The position numbers and the translations under genes are program-made. From Scybalousia_A sp963540815 (GTDB taxonomy: Bacteria > Bacteroidota > Bacteroidia > Bacteroidales > P3): DNA of 64,000 bases. The notes under the pieces are model-generated. The model did not search any database. It was not told the origin of the DNA and saw nothing but the letters and a program-made list of their open reading frames with translations. The stretch lies in the NCBI GenBank assembly GCA_963540815.1, contig CAUTQY010000008.1, positions 1 to 64,000 of the forward strand, written 5' to 3'. Positions 34,405 through 43,776 of the stretch are shown piece after piece (positions within the stretch are counted from its first letter, which is position 1; the number at the start of each line of letters is the position of its first letter).

Positions 34405-35430
34405 TTATTTACTATTTTTCTTATAATACCGTATAAGTTTAGGTATTATTTCAAAGGCATCTCCTATTATGGTATAATCGGCAATGGAGTTCAGAGGTGC
34501 ATTAGGGTCGGTATTAATGTTAATAATTTTTGAACTTTCCTGCATACCTGCTCTGTGCTGAACAGCTCCCGAGACTCCGCAACCTATATAAAGTTTTGGT
34601 CTTACCGTAACTCCGGTCTGTCCCACTTGTCTCTCGTGTTCCGTAAGTCCGGCATCCACCGCCGCTCTTGTTGCTCCAATCTCTCCGCCAAGGGTTTCCG
34701 CCAATTCATGCAAAAGTTTGAAACCTTCCGGTTTGGAAGCCATTCCATAACCTCCGCAAACAATAATCTGAGCACCCTTTATATTTATCTTTTGTTGTTC
34801 TATATGCCTTTCCAAAATTTCCATACAAAAATCGGAATCCTCAACATACTTATTAACATCAAGTTTATTTACTTCTCCACTATGATTTTCGTTATGGATT
34901 TCTTTTTTCATAACCCCCTCTCTTACCGTTGCCATTTGAGGACGCGTATGAGGATTGACAATAGTTGCTATGATATTACCACCGAAAGCAGGACGTATCT
35001 GATAAAGAAGATTATCTATTGTTTTGCCGGACTTTTTATCTTCATATTCTCCTATTTCCAAAGAGGTACAGTCTGCAGTCAAACCGCAACGAAGGAATGA
35101 AGCTACCCTAGGAGCCAAATCTCTTCCTACGCTTGTAGCACCGAATAGGGCTATTTGAGGTTGTTTTTCTTTTATAAGTTTGGTAACAATGGAAAAGTGT
35201 GGCAAAGTTTGATAAGGAAACAAACGTTTATCCTCGGCATAATTTACTATATCCACTCCGTAAGGATAAAGACTTTCTTCCAAATTTGCTACGTTGTTTC
35301 CGGCAACAATAACCTCCAATTTAACTTTCAACTCATCTGCAAGTTTTCTCGCCTTACTTATAAGCTCCAAACTAACATCCGCAATATGATTTTCCTCAGT
35401 TATTTCACAATAAACAAAAACATTATTCAT
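34405..35430 (-). CDS. etfA: electron transfer flavoprotein alpha subunit
   Basis: A 341-aa EtfA. The N-terminal ETF fold (VFVYCEITEENHIADVSLELISKARKLADEL) is followed by the FAD domain with RPAFGGNIIATI, GGYGMASKPEGFKLLHELAETLGGEIGATRAAVDAGLTEHERQVGQTGVTVRPKLYIGCGVSGAVQHRAGMQ and ININTDPNAPLNSIADYTIIGD. It accepts electrons from acyl-CoA dehydrogenase. It lies four bases after etfB and before the dehydrogenase gene. Confidence 0.97.
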   Translation of the reverse strand: MNNVFVYCEITEENHIADVSLELISKARKLADELKVKLEVIVAGNNVANLEESLYPYGVDIVNYAEDKRLFPYQTLPHFSIVTKLIKEKQPQIALFGATSVGRDLAPRVASFLRCGLTADCTSLEIGEYEDKKSGKTIDNLLYQIRPAFGGNIIATIVNPHTRPQMATVREGVMKKEIHNENHSGEVNKLDVNKYVEDSDFCMEILERHIEQQKINIKGAQIIVCGGYGMASKPEGFKLLHELAETLGGEIGATRAAVDAGLTEHERQVGQTGVTVRPKLYIGCGVSGAVQHRAGMQESSKIININTDPNAPLNSIADYTIIGDAFEIIPKLIRYYKKNSK

Positions 35431-35434
35431 ATCC

Positions 35435-36304
35435 TTATCCTATTATATGTGTATCTATTAAATTCTTTATTAAGTTGTCCAAATTTTCCTCAGTAGGTTC
35501 CATTTGTATGTTTTCTTTCTGAGAAAGGACAACATTGTCTATTTTTTTTACTTTTGTTGGCGAGCCATTCAAACCTATTCTATTCTCTTCTGCCAGAATA
35601 TCTGTCGCATTCCATTCCTCTATTTTCAAATAAGGAAATTTTTCCCATACCGAGATATCAAAATTATTACTCTTTGCTTCCGAAATAGAAAAAGCGTGTT
35701 TATATTTCATCAAACGTTTTGCATTATAAAACCTACAAGGTTTTGCAGAAGAATGCACGGTAATAAGTAAAGGAAAATGTGATTTAACAACTTCAACTCC
35801 TCTTTCCAAACGGCGTTTTATTGTTATGTCTTTTTCGTTTACATCTATCAATTCTTCTGCGTATGTAATTTGCGGAATTTCCAATTTTTCCGCAGTCTGA
35901 GGTCCTACCTGAGCAGTGTCTCCGTCTATTGCTTGACGTCCTCCGAAAACCATATCGAATTTTCCGATTTTCTTTATTGCTTGGGCAATGGCATAGGAGG
36001 TCGCTAATGTATCGGAGCCTCCGAGTTTTCTATCCGAAAGGACAACACCTTTGTCCGCGCCTCTAAACATAGAATCTCTTATTATTTCCGCCGCACGTGA
36101 TGGTCCCATTGTTAGCACCGTTATCTCAGTGTCGGGAATTCTGTCTTTGACTTCAAGTGCCATCTCTAAGGCGTTCAAATCCTCCGGATTGAAAATTGCA
36201 GCAAGAGCCTGCCTATTTACAGTACCTTCCGCAGTCATGGCATCCTTGCCGACATTCCTCGTGTCCGGTACTTGTTTTGCTAAAACTACTATCTTTAAAC
36301 TCAT
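35435..36304 (-). CDS. etfB: electron transfer flavoprotein beta subunit
   Basis: A 289-aa EtfB/FixA with KIVVLAKQVPDT at the start, NPEDLNALEMALEVKD, LTMGPSRAAEIIRDSMFRGADKGVVLSDRKLGGSDTLATSYAIA and FGGRQAIDGDTAQVGPQTAEKL. These include the nucleotide site and the recognition region for the dehydrogenase. It is slightly longer than the common 250-260 residues, with a C-terminal acidic tail. It is the first gene of etfB-etfA-acd. Pairing with the 575-aa dehydrogenase may mean an electron-bifurcating complex, but that is inference. Confidence 0.96.
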   Translation of the reverse strand: MSLKIVVLAKQVPDTRNVGKDAMTAEGTVNRQALAAIFNPEDLNALEMALEVKDRIPDTEITVLTMGPSRAAEIIRDSMFRGADKGVVLSDRKLGGSDTLATSYAIAQAIKKIGKFDMVFGGRQAIDGDTAQVGPQTAEKLEIPQITYAEELIDVNEKDITIKRRLERGVEVVKSHFPLLITVHSSAKPCRFYNAKRLMKYKHAFSISEAKSNNFDISVWEKFPYLKIEEWNATDILAEENRIGLNGSPTKVKKIDNVVLSQKENIQMEPTEENLDNLIKNLIDTHIIG

Positions 36305-36371
36305 TATTTATTTAAATTTACATTAGTATACGTATTCCTTAATTTACGTTATACTCTAACGTATTGGTTTG

Positions 36372-36379
36372 CAAAGGTA
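36372..36379 (-). promoter_or_regulatory. -7 element before etfB-etfA-acd
   Basis: TACCTTTG on the minus strand, about 68 bases before the ATG at 36304. Confidence 0.62.
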
Positions 36380-36455
36380 AGAAAAAAAAATAAAATAAGT
36401 CTTTTTTGTATGTTTTTCCATATTCGTTGCAAAACAAACTCTATAAATATTTTAC

Positions 36456-36463
36456 TACTTTTG
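36456..36463 (+). promoter_or_regulatory. -7 element abutting the helicase start
   Basis: TACTTTTG ends only four bases before the ATG at 36468, so the transcript is predicted to be leaderless. The -33 match is weak. Confidence 0.6.
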
Positions 36464-36467
36464 CAAT

Positions 36468-38828
36468 ATGATTTTAGAGGAATTAAACACAGAACAAAGG
36501 ACAGCCGCCAGTCAAACGGAAGGTCCCATAATGATAATAGCCGGAGCAGGCAGCGGCAAAACCCGTACCCTAACCTATCGTATTGCTTACCTTATGCAAC
36601 AAGGAGTATCTCCGTACAATATTATGGCACTAACTTTTACCAACAAAGCAGCCAAAGAAATGCAGGAAAGAATTGTTGCGCTTGTAGGTATAAAGGCAAA
36701 AAGTTTGTTAATGGGTACGTTTCATAGTATTTTTTCAAAAATTTTGCGTACAGACGGAGAGCGTATAGGTTATTTGCCCAACTATACCATATACGATGAA
36801 AGCGATAGCAAAAAACTTATCGCCGATATTATCAAAACCATGAATTTGGAAGACAAGACCTATGCAAAAGGCAGAATTTATTCTAAAATATCAAAAACCA
36901 AAAATGCCTTATTTTCCCCCGAAGTTTACGCTCAAAGACAGGATTTTATTCTTGAGGATGAAAAAAACAAGATAGGTTTGTTTTATAAAATCTATAAAAC
37001 ATATCAAAACAGACTACGGCAAGCCATGGCTATGGATTTTGACGATATACTCTTTAATATGAACGTATTGCTAAGAGATTGCCCGGATATAAAAGAAAAA
37101 TATCAAAAACGTTTTCAATACATTTTGGTTGATGAATACCAAGATACCAATTATTCACAATATCTGATTGTTAAAAAACTTGCCGAGTATTATAAAAATA
37201 TTTGTGTTGTGGGGGATGATGCTCAAAGTATCTACTCTTTCAGAGGAGCTTCCATTAGCAACATTCTTAATTTTAATACGGATTATCCGAATGCAAAAAT
37301 CTTTAAGTTGGAGCAAAATTATCGCTCTACAAAAAATATAATACAAGCCGCTAATTCAGTAATTGCCAATAATGAACACCAAATAAAAAAAACTATTTGG
37401 ACCAATAACCCCGAAGGAGATTTTTTACACTATTGTATTCTATCAACAGACAGAGAGGAAGCTTCTTTTGTTTCAAACAAAATAAACAATCTTTTGACAC
37501 ACGGAGAAAAACACTCGGAAATAGCGATTCTCTACCGTACAAACTCCCAATCTCGTGCTTTCGAGGATGCTCTAAGATTAAATAATATTCCTTATATTGT
37601 TTATGGAGGTACTTCTTTCTATTCCCGCAAGGAGATAAAAGATGCCATAGCTTACATTCGTTTGGTTGTTAATAACAATGACGACGAAGCCTTTGAGCGT
37701 ATAATCAACTACCCTGCAAGAAAAATAGGCGCTACTACCATTGACAGACTGAAAATAGCAAGGGAGCAAACAGGTATGTCTTTGTTTAAAATAGCCTCTA
37801 TGCTATCACACAACAACGGTCTTGGAGTAAAGAAACAAACTGCCCTTACCGTAAATAATTTTTGTACGATGATAAAAAGTTTTACTCTTAGAGTGAAAAC
37901 GGAAAACGCTTATACTCTCGGCGAAGAAATTATAACGCGTTCGGGTATAAGAACGGAGCTATCCATGCTAAAAGAAGAGGAAGACAAAAACAGATTGGAA
38001 AATTTGGATGAGTTTCTTGCCGGCATACGGTCTTTCACGGAAAGCAATCAAGAAGACCTTATTGACGCTTTGACCGGCGAGACCATAGATATAAAAAACA
38101 AAACTTTGGACGTTTTTTTGCAACAAATATCCCTTATGAGTTCAACGGATATGGAAGAAGACCAAGAAAATCGCCAAGTAAAACTAATGACAATACATTC
38201 CGCCAAAGGTTTGGAGTTTGATAATGTTTTTGTAGTTGGCATGGAGGAAAATCTATTCCCTTCCAATATGTCCGTAGCACAAAGAGATGATATGGAAGAA
38301 GAAAGACGCTTGTTTTATGTGGCACTTACCCGCGCAAGAAAAAACTTATGCCTTACCTCTGCCAATATAAGATACAGATTTGGAAATGCCGACCCGTGTA
38401 GAGAAACATCGCGTTTTATAGACGAAATAGACAACAAGTATATCGTATACGAAAACGAAGAAAAAACGAGTCCTTTTCCTAAACTGCGCGGCAATACGGG
38501 AAAAAAAGTTATATCATTAAGAAACAATGCTTTAACTCAAAGAAAAATAAAACCCATACTTTCTCTTAATGACAGCAAATCAAAGTCGGAAAATAAAATA
38601 TCCTTAAACTTATCAAAAAAAGGAACTTCAAAAACAGATAATTCATGGCAACTTGCCGATATTGAACAGATTCAACCCGGCGTAGAGGTTTTACACTCTG
38701 TCTTTGGAATCGGAAAAGTAATTTCCGTAGAAATAATACAAAAAGACAAAAGAGCAAAAGTAGATTTTGAAAAAGCAGGTTTAAAAATTCTGATACTGAA
38801 ATTTGCCAAACTAAAAATCAAAGATTAA
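36468..38828 (+). CDS. pcrA: UvrD/PcrA-type ATP-dependent DNA helicase
   Basis: A 786-aa superfamily 1A helicase. Motifs in order are the Q-motif ELNTEQRTAA, Walker A IAGAGSGKTRTL, Ia ALTFTNKAAKEMQERI, Walker B LVDEYQDTN, III GDDAQSIYSFRGA, IV LEQNYRSTKNI, V VKLMTIHSAKGLEFDNVFVVGMEENLFP and VI EEERRLFYVALTRARKNL. The C-terminal tail ends in a Tudor-like region (DIEQIQPGVEVLHSVFGIGKVISVE) typical of PcrA. It unwinds DNA in repair and displaces RecA. The ATG at 36468 is the only start that matches the family. Confidence 0.96.
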   Translation: MILEELNTEQRTAASQTEGPIMIIAGAGSGKTRTLTYRIAYLMQQGVSPYNIMALTFTNKAAKEMQERIVALVGIKAKSLLMGTFHSIFSKILRTDGERIGYLPNYTIYDESDSKKLIADIIKTMNLEDKTYAKGRIYSKISKTKNALFSPEVYAQRQDFILEDEKNKIGLFYKIYKTYQNRLRQAMAMDFDDILFNMNVLLRDCPDIKEKYQKRFQYILVDEYQDTNYSQYLIVKKLAEYYKNICVVGDDAQSIYSFRGASISNILNFNTDYPNAKIFKLEQNYRSTKNIIQAANSVIANNEHQIKKTIWTNNPEGDFLHYCILSTDREEASFVSNKINNLLTHGEKHSEIAILYRTNSQSRAFEDALRLNNIPYIVYGGTSFYSRKEIKDAIAYIRLVVNNNDDEAFERIINYPARKIGATTIDRLKIAREQTGMSLFKIASMLSHNNGLGVKKQTALTVNNFCTMIKSFTLRVKTENAYTLGEEIITRSGIRTELSMLKEEEDKNRLENLDEFLAGIRSFTESNQEDLIDALTGETIDIKNKTLDVFLQQISLMSSTDMEEDQENRQVKLMTIHSAKGLEFDNVFVVGMEENLFPSNMSVAQRDDMEEERRLFYVALTRARKNLCLTSANIRYRFGNADPCRETSRFIDEIDNKYIVYENEEKTSPFPKLRGNTGKKVISLRNNALTQRKIKPILSLNDSKSKSENKISLNLSKKGTSKTDNSWQLADIEQIQPGVEVLHSVFGIGKVISVEIIQKDKRAKVDFEKAGLKILILKFAKLKIKD

Positions 38829-38860
38829 ATACTTATATTAAAGCAACACATAAAACAAAT

Positions 38861-39108
38861 CGTCATTACGCGCGAAAAGCAAAGCAATCCGGAAAAAAAC
38901 AAAGAGCAGTAGATTGCCACGCTTACACTCGCAATGACGGCTTGGTTGACTAACAAAGAACAAAAAGTAACGTCATTGTAAGGCTTTGTAAAAAATAGCT
39001 GTAGCCCATACCTTATTATTAACGTCTTTTGCGTCTGTCATTGCGAGCGAAAAGCAAAGCAATCCGCAAGAATCGCGTCATTGCGAACGCATTAAAGCAG
39101 TCCATTTC
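38861..39108. repeat. short interspersed repeats before MITE-like copy 2
   Basis: Several copies of the TCATTGCGAGC...AAGCAATCC unit are present. They lie at about 38862-38890, 38912-38940 (inverted, GATTGCCACGC...CGCAATGACGG), 39037-39064 and 39076-39102. There are no genes, and short open frames here are repeat-derived. Confidence 0.83.
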
Positions 39109-39296
39109 TTATTATAATTCTGCCAAAGGGCTTTTGGTTTCTGCCAAAGGCCGTTTCAATGATGAAAAAACATAGTTTTTCCGGCAAAAAAACATAGTTT
39201 TTTGTGTCAAAAAACTATGTTTTTTTGGTAACGAATCGCCGTTTGGCAGAAACAAAACAAAGAAAGGCAAAAATTTTATAAGGTATGGCAATATAA
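39109..39296 (+). repeat. MITE-like palindromic element, copy 2
   Basis: An element of 188 bases starting TTATTATAATTCTGCCA and ending GGTATGGCAATATAA, an imperfect terminal inverted repeat. Inside, TTTCTGCCAAAGGCCGTTTC pairs loosely with CGCCGTTTGGCAGAAAC. Three arms of the motif AAACATAGTTTTT lie between them, two direct and one inverted. It is nearly identical to the copy at 57541 and is non-coding. Confidence 0.85.
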
Positions 39297-39410
39297 ATTG
39301 GTCGGGATTGCTTCGCAATAAAGTCGCCCAAAATGACGGACACGGACGACATTTAATAATGTATGGATTGCTGCGATTTACGGCTTGCAATGACGAAAAA
39401 GGAGTGACGC
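39297..39410. repeat. short interspersed repeats after MITE-like copy 2
   Basis: Inverted units (GGGATTGCTTCGCAATAAAG at about 39303 and GGATTGCTGCGATTTACGGC at about 39363, followed by GCAATGACG) mirror those on the other side of the core. From 39411 to 39495 nothing is seen. Confidence 0.75.
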
Positions 39411-39495
39411 TTTTAGCGGGTTTGTATAATTATTTGCTTTTTATTCCTTGATTAACTTTTTGGGTAATTTCGTTTGTTCTAATGTAATAAACTCC

Positions 39496-39838
39496 TTATG
39501 TAAAGTCATTTGTTATATTTAACAGTTCTATTTTGTTTGTTGCGTTACTGTTGTTTATTGTCAAAACAACAGGGTCGGTGACAGAAGTGGCAACCACTAT
39601 TTCCGTATCATCCAAATACGTCCTTTGCATTAAAGTACAATATATCTTATCCAAAGCCTAAGTAGTAAAATTATTATATAAATGCAAAACTCTTAGTTGT
39701 ATTAAACCGCTAACAACTTTTACTCCTGTGTTTGCGGCACTTGCCTTTAAATTAAGTTTAATTTTATACGCTTGTTTAGCGGTAAGAGTTCCGCACTTGT
39801 TCACATTAACACTTTGTGTAAAGCGGTTCGTCCTCAAG
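39496..39838 (-). pseudogene. decayed gene remnant
   Basis: A reading frame on the minus strand runs through this gap with one internal TAG. It first reads LRTNRFTQSVNVNKCGTLT, with KIKLNLKASAANTGVKVVSG following, up to FTT-stop. In the same frame it continues ALDKIYCTLMQRTYLDDTEI and ends in ELLNITNDFT at 39496. Composition is protein-like, with Thr/Asn/Val-rich strand patterns, and it differs from the surrounding non-coding DNA. No start codon with sense upstream is found, so the 5' end is lost. I do not recognise the family. A surface or secreted protein is a guess. Confidence 0.5.
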
Positions 39839-40092
39839 ATTGTAGCAAAAAAATAGTGCTACCACAAAGATTTAATTTAATTTTTACGATAACCGGAATT
39901 TTTTTTTAAATAATACTTGCAAAAGTAATAATATCTACACATAGAGAATGGAGATTAATAAAAAATGAAAAAATATTTTTTGTAATAGTATAAATATTAG
40001 AATACCATATATTTAAAGGGTAAGCAGAGAGAATAGTTTTATTGTATTTAACTTTGTTAATGGGCAGATTTTTTTTACGAAAAATAAGTTTT
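39839..40092. other. AT-rich non-coding stretch
   Basis: No gene, clear hairpin or repeat is seen between the gene remnant and the tig promoter. Confidence 0.5.
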
Positions 40093-40123
40093 TTTGCCGT
40101 ACAAATAATTATTTGTAAATTTG
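40093..40123 (+). promoter_or_regulatory. promoter of tig-ychF-aroB
   Basis: TTTG (40093-40096), a 19-base spacer and TAAATTTG (40116-40123) make a full consensus match, with a leader of about 78 bases. Confidence 0.8.
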
Positions 40124-40207
40124 CGATTTCTTTTATGAGAATAAGTATTTGATTTTACTCTGCCGTTAAAGGTCGAGATTTTTTAACAGATAAATATTTA
40201 AGATAAC

Positions 40208-41596
40208 ATGAACGTAAGTCAAGAAAAAACAGGAGATTTAACTTTTTCTTTAAAAATAGAATTGGAAGAAAAAGATTATCGTGAGATAGTGGATAAACAA
40301 CTTAGAGACCAAAGAAAAAAAGTAAATATGCCCGGTTTTCGTCCCGGTCAGGTGCCAATGTCAATGGTAAAAAAGATGTATGAAACTCCTGTGAAAGCAC
40401 AAGAAATTGAGCGTTTAATGTCCGATAACCTTTATAAGTATATTACCGATAACAAAATAAAAATTTTAGGTTCACCTTTGGCAAATAATGAAAAAACACC
40501 TAAAATAAACTGGGAAAAGGATACGACTTTTGTTTTTTATTTTGACCTTGCCACTCAACCGGAGTTTTCCATAGACCTTGCCAAAGAAAAAACCACTCTT
40601 TACGAAATAGAACCTACGGAGGAGACTTTGGAAAAATTCGTTGATGATATTCGTATGCGTTACGGAAAATTGGAAAACCCGGAGACAATATCGGAAAAAG
40701 ACATGCTTTATGGACATTTGGAGGAGATCGACTCTGAAGGAGAAAAGAAAGAAGGCCGAGCGGATACCAACGCGACAATATTTGTGGAACGCATTGCTTT
40801 GAAAACCATCAAAGATAAGTTTATCGGCAAGAAAAAAGGCTCAAAAATAACATTCAAACCTCACAAGGCTTTTAAGGATATTAATCATTTGGCTACCGTT
40901 TTACATAAGACGGCAGAAGAATGTAAAGATTTTAGTGCCGAATGTACTTTTACGGTTGAAAATATTCAAAGAATGAATATGGCCGAAATGAATGAAGAGT
41001 TTTTTAAACGTGTCTACAAAGACAAAAATATAAAAACGGAGGAGGAATTTAAACAAGTTGCAAAGGATGACCTCTGTAAAACATACGACCAACAGGCAGA
41101 TAACTATTTTTTCAACAAGGCAAGCGAACAAATAGTAAAGGAGACAAAGATGGATTTGCCTATGGAATTTCTTAAACGTTGGCTTGTGGAGACTTCTGAG
41201 GGAAAAATTACGGCGGAAGATATGGAAAAAAATACCGACAAATACTTGGACGGTATCAAATGGCAACTGATAGAAGGCAAGTTGATAGAGGATAACAAAA
41301 TAGAAATAAAGAACGAAGATATAATCAACTATTACAAGACCGAGCTTTTACCTAATTATTTTCCTGCAATGCCAAATCAAAGCGAAGAGGAGCAAAATGA
41401 GTTTGAACAACGCATGGATAAGATAGCAAAAGATATGTTAAGGGAGACGGAACAAACTCGTCAGGTTCATAACTTTTTGCTGGACAGAAAAATGACACAA
41501 CTTTTCAAAGATAAAACTTCCGTTAGTAAAAAGAAAGTAAGCATGGAGGATTTTATTAAAGAAGTCAATAAAAACAATGCTCCCGAGCAGAAATAA
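40208..41596 (+). CDS. tig: trigger factor
   Basis: A 462-aa ribosome-bound chaperone. The N-terminal ribosome-binding domain contains the signature MPGFRPGQVPMSMVKKMY (GFRxGxxP), which docks on L23. The middle region is a divergent PPIase domain (about 150-245). The rest is the helical C-terminal cradle, with long Lys/Glu-rich helices. It shields nascent chains in the cytoplasm. It is the first gene of an operon with ychF 12 bases downstream. The clpP-clpX neighbours common in other phyla are absent. Confidence 0.95.
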   Translation: MNVSQEKTGDLTFSLKIELEEKDYREIVDKQLRDQRKKVNMPGFRPGQVPMSMVKKMYETPVKAQEIERLMSDNLYKYITDNKIKILGSPLANNEKTPKINWEKDTTFVFYFDLATQPEFSIDLAKEKTTLYEIEPTEETLEKFVDDIRMRYGKLENPETISEKDMLYGHLEEIDSEGEKKEGRADTNATIFVERIALKTIKDKFIGKKKGSKITFKPHKAFKDINHLATVLHKTAEECKDFSAECTFTVENIQRMNMAEMNEEFFKRVYKDKNIKTEEEFKQVAKDDLCKTYDQQADNYFFNKASEQIVKETKMDLPMEFLKRWLVETSEGKITAEDMEKNTDKYLDGIKWQLIEGKLIEDNKIEIKNEDIINYYKTELLPNYFPAMPNQSEEEQNEFEQRMDKIAKDMLRETEQTRQVHNFLLDRKMTQLFKDKTSVSKKKVSMEDFIKEVNKNNAPEQK

Positions 41597-41608
41597 CACA
41601 ATACGCGT

Positions 41609-42712
41609 ATGTCGTTAAAATGCGGTATAGTTGGTTTGCCCAATGTGGGTAAATCAACTTTGTTTAATTGTCTTAGTAACTCAAAGGCACAATCTGCAAA
41701 TTTTCCTTTCTGTACCATAGAGCCTAATGTCGGTATGATAACCGTACCGGACGAACGTCTGAACGTTTTGGCAGAAATAGACAAACCCGAAAAAATAATA
41801 CCCACAACCGTAGAAATTGTGGATATAGCCGGCTTGGTCAAAGGTGCCAGCAAAGGGGAAGGGTTGGGAAACAAATTTCTTGGCAATATAAGAGAATGTG
41901 ATGCAATAATTGAGGTTTTGCGTTGTTTTGATAACGAAAACATAGTACACGTTGACGGAAGTATAGACCCTTTGCGAGACAAGGAAATTATAGACATGGA
42001 GTTGCAACTCAAGGATTTGGAAACAATAGAATCGCGTTACGCTAAGACCGAAAAAATTGCTAAGGTCGGAGGAGATAAAAAGGCAAAAGATACTTTTGAG
42101 GTAATAAAAACATATAAAGAAATTCTATCACAGGGCAAGAATGCAAGAGAAATAACTTTTGACAACAAAGATTTAACACTTGCGGCAAAGGAACTTTGTC
42201 TGCTTACGGCAAAACCCATATTATATGTTTGCAACGTAGATGAAAAATCCTGCAAGACAGGCAACAAGTACGTAGAACAAGTAAAACTAATGGCGGAAAA
42301 AGAAGGTGCCGAAGTACTTGTTATTGCCGCAAAGATAGAAGAGGATATTGCGGAATTGGATACTTATGAAGAAAAACTTATCTTTTTGGAAGAGTTGGGT
42401 TTGAAAGAAAGCGGGGTAAACCGTTTGATAAAATCCGCCTACAAAATGTTGAACTTGCAAACCTTTCTTACCACAGGACCAAAGGAAACTCGTGCTTGGA
42501 CTTTTCACAGGGGAGACAAAGCACCTCAATGCGCCGGTGTTATACACTCAGATTTTGAGAAAGGATTTATTCGGGCAGAGGTTATAAAGTATGAGGATTA
42601 TGTAAAATATCGTAGCGAAACGGCTTGCAAAGAAGCCGGTAAAATATCCGTTGAAGGCAAGGATTATATAGTGCAGGACGGTGATATTATGCATTTTAGA
42701 TTCAATGTATAA
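41609..42712 (+). CDS. ychF: redox-regulated ATPase YchF
   Basis: A 367-aa Obg-related P-loop protein: G1 GLPNVGKSTLFN, TIEPNVGMITVPDERL, the G3 region VDIAGLVKGASKGEGLGNKFL, and G4 degenerate as NVDEKS, which is why YchF prefers ATP. A helical insert follows, then the C-terminal TGS domain with TTGPKETRAWTFHRGDKAPQCAGVIHSDFEKGFI. It interacts with ribosomes and stress regulation. It lies between tig (12 bases) and aroB (6 bases). Confidence 0.97.
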   Translation: MSLKCGIVGLPNVGKSTLFNCLSNSKAQSANFPFCTIEPNVGMITVPDERLNVLAEIDKPEKIIPTTVEIVDIAGLVKGASKGEGLGNKFLGNIRECDAIIEVLRCFDNENIVHVDGSIDPLRDKEIIDMELQLKDLETIESRYAKTEKIAKVGGDKKAKDTFEVIKTYKEILSQGKNAREITFDNKDLTLAAKELCLLTAKPILYVCNVDEKSCKTGNKYVEQVKLMAEKEGAEVLVIAAKIEEDIAELDTYEEKLIFLEELGLKESGVNRLIKSAYKMLNLQTFLTTGPKETRAWTFHRGDKAPQCAGVIHSDFEKGFIRAEVIKYEDYVKYRSETACKEAGKISVEGKDYIVQDGDIMHFRFNV

Positions 42713-42718
42713 ACTTCT

Positions 42719-43726
42719 ATGTTTGCAATCAATCAACTACAAGATTATCTTGTAAAAAATAACTTTTCCCAAATATTTATTCTTACGGACGAAAACGTCG
42801 GACAACATTGTTTGCCTTTACTATTGGAAAAAGCTGAGGAAATTTCGGACAAAGGAGCTTCGCTTTTGGAAATACCGGCAGGAGAGGCAAGCAAAAGTTT
42901 TGAAACCGTTCAAAACCTTTGTTCTTCTTTATTGGAATCCAACGCAGACAAACATTGTCTTTTAATTTCCTTAGGCGGAGGAGTAATAACGGATATTGGC
43001 GGTTTTGTTGCCTCCATATACAAAAGAGGTATACAAAATATAAATATTCCAACCTCTCTTTTGGCTATGACAGACGCAGCCATAGGGTATAAAACAGGGG
43101 TAAATCTTACGGGGGTAAAAAACGCAATAGGAACTTTTAATTCAAATACTCTCACTTTTATAGATACCAATTTTTTGCAAACATTGCCACAAAAAGAAAT
43201 ACTTAGCGGCCTTGGCGAAATGCTAAAAACTTTCTTGGTTGCGGATAAAAAGTATCTCAATGATTTTATTGCACAAAATAACACGAAGAAAATAGACGAT
43301 AAATTTATTTTTCGTTGTATTGAATTAAAGGAAAACATAGTTAAGGAAGATATTTTTGATACGGGAAAAAGAAAAATTCTTAATTTCGGACATACTTTGG
43401 GGCATGCCTTTGAAAGTTATTACTCATCTTTTCCAAGAGAAAAACAGATATCACACGGTCAAGCCGTTGTTATTGGTATCTATTATGCATTAAAACTTTC
43501 GGAAAAAAAATATAATATTTCTGCACAAACCTTTCGGCCCATATATAATTTTATTTTGCAACACTTTACCATTCCCTCCGTAAAACAGGTGTTTGATAAA
43601 ATAAAACCTATGCTATACAACGATAAAAAAACAAGGGCTAATACCTTAAATTTTGTTTTGTTGGAAGATGTCGCCCTTCCCAAAACTGATATTGTAATAT
43701 CGGAGGAGGAGTTACTATCATTATAA
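42719..43726 (+). CDS. aroB: 3-dehydroquinate synthase
   Basis: A 335-aa enzyme of the shikimate pathway that cyclises DAHP to 3-dehydroquinate using NAD and a metal ion. Marks are ILTDENVGQH, EIPAGEASKSFETVQNL, LGGGVITDIGGFVASIYKRG, NIPTSLLAMTDAAIGYKTGVN and the metal-binding segments LNFGHTLGHAFES and ISHGQAVVIGI. Slightly short of the usual 350-360 residues, it is complete by motif. It is the last gene of tig-ychF-aroB. Confidence 0.96.
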   Translation: MFAINQLQDYLVKNNFSQIFILTDENVGQHCLPLLLEKAEEISDKGASLLEIPAGEASKSFETVQNLCSSLLESNADKHCLLISLGGGVITDIGGFVASIYKRGIQNINIPTSLLAMTDAAIGYKTGVNLTGVKNAIGTFNSNTLTFIDTNFLQTLPQKEILSGLGEMLKTFLVADKKYLNDFIAQNNTKKIDDKFIFRCIELKENIVKEDIFDTGKRKILNFGHTLGHAFESYYSSFPREKQISHGQAVVIGIYYALKLSEKKYNISAQTFRPIYNFILQHFTIPSVKQVFDKIKPMLYNDKKTRANTLNFVLLEDVALPKTDIVISEEELLSL

Positions 43727-43776
43727 AATAATAATGTGTCTTTAAATCCTGTCCCCATAGGTCGGCTTGAGCAGGA

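Noticed and set aside
39112..39390. A 92-codon minus-strand open frame
   Set aside because: It lies wholly within MITE-like copy 2 and its flanking repeats. A similar frame occurs in copy 3, so it follows the repeat, not a gene.
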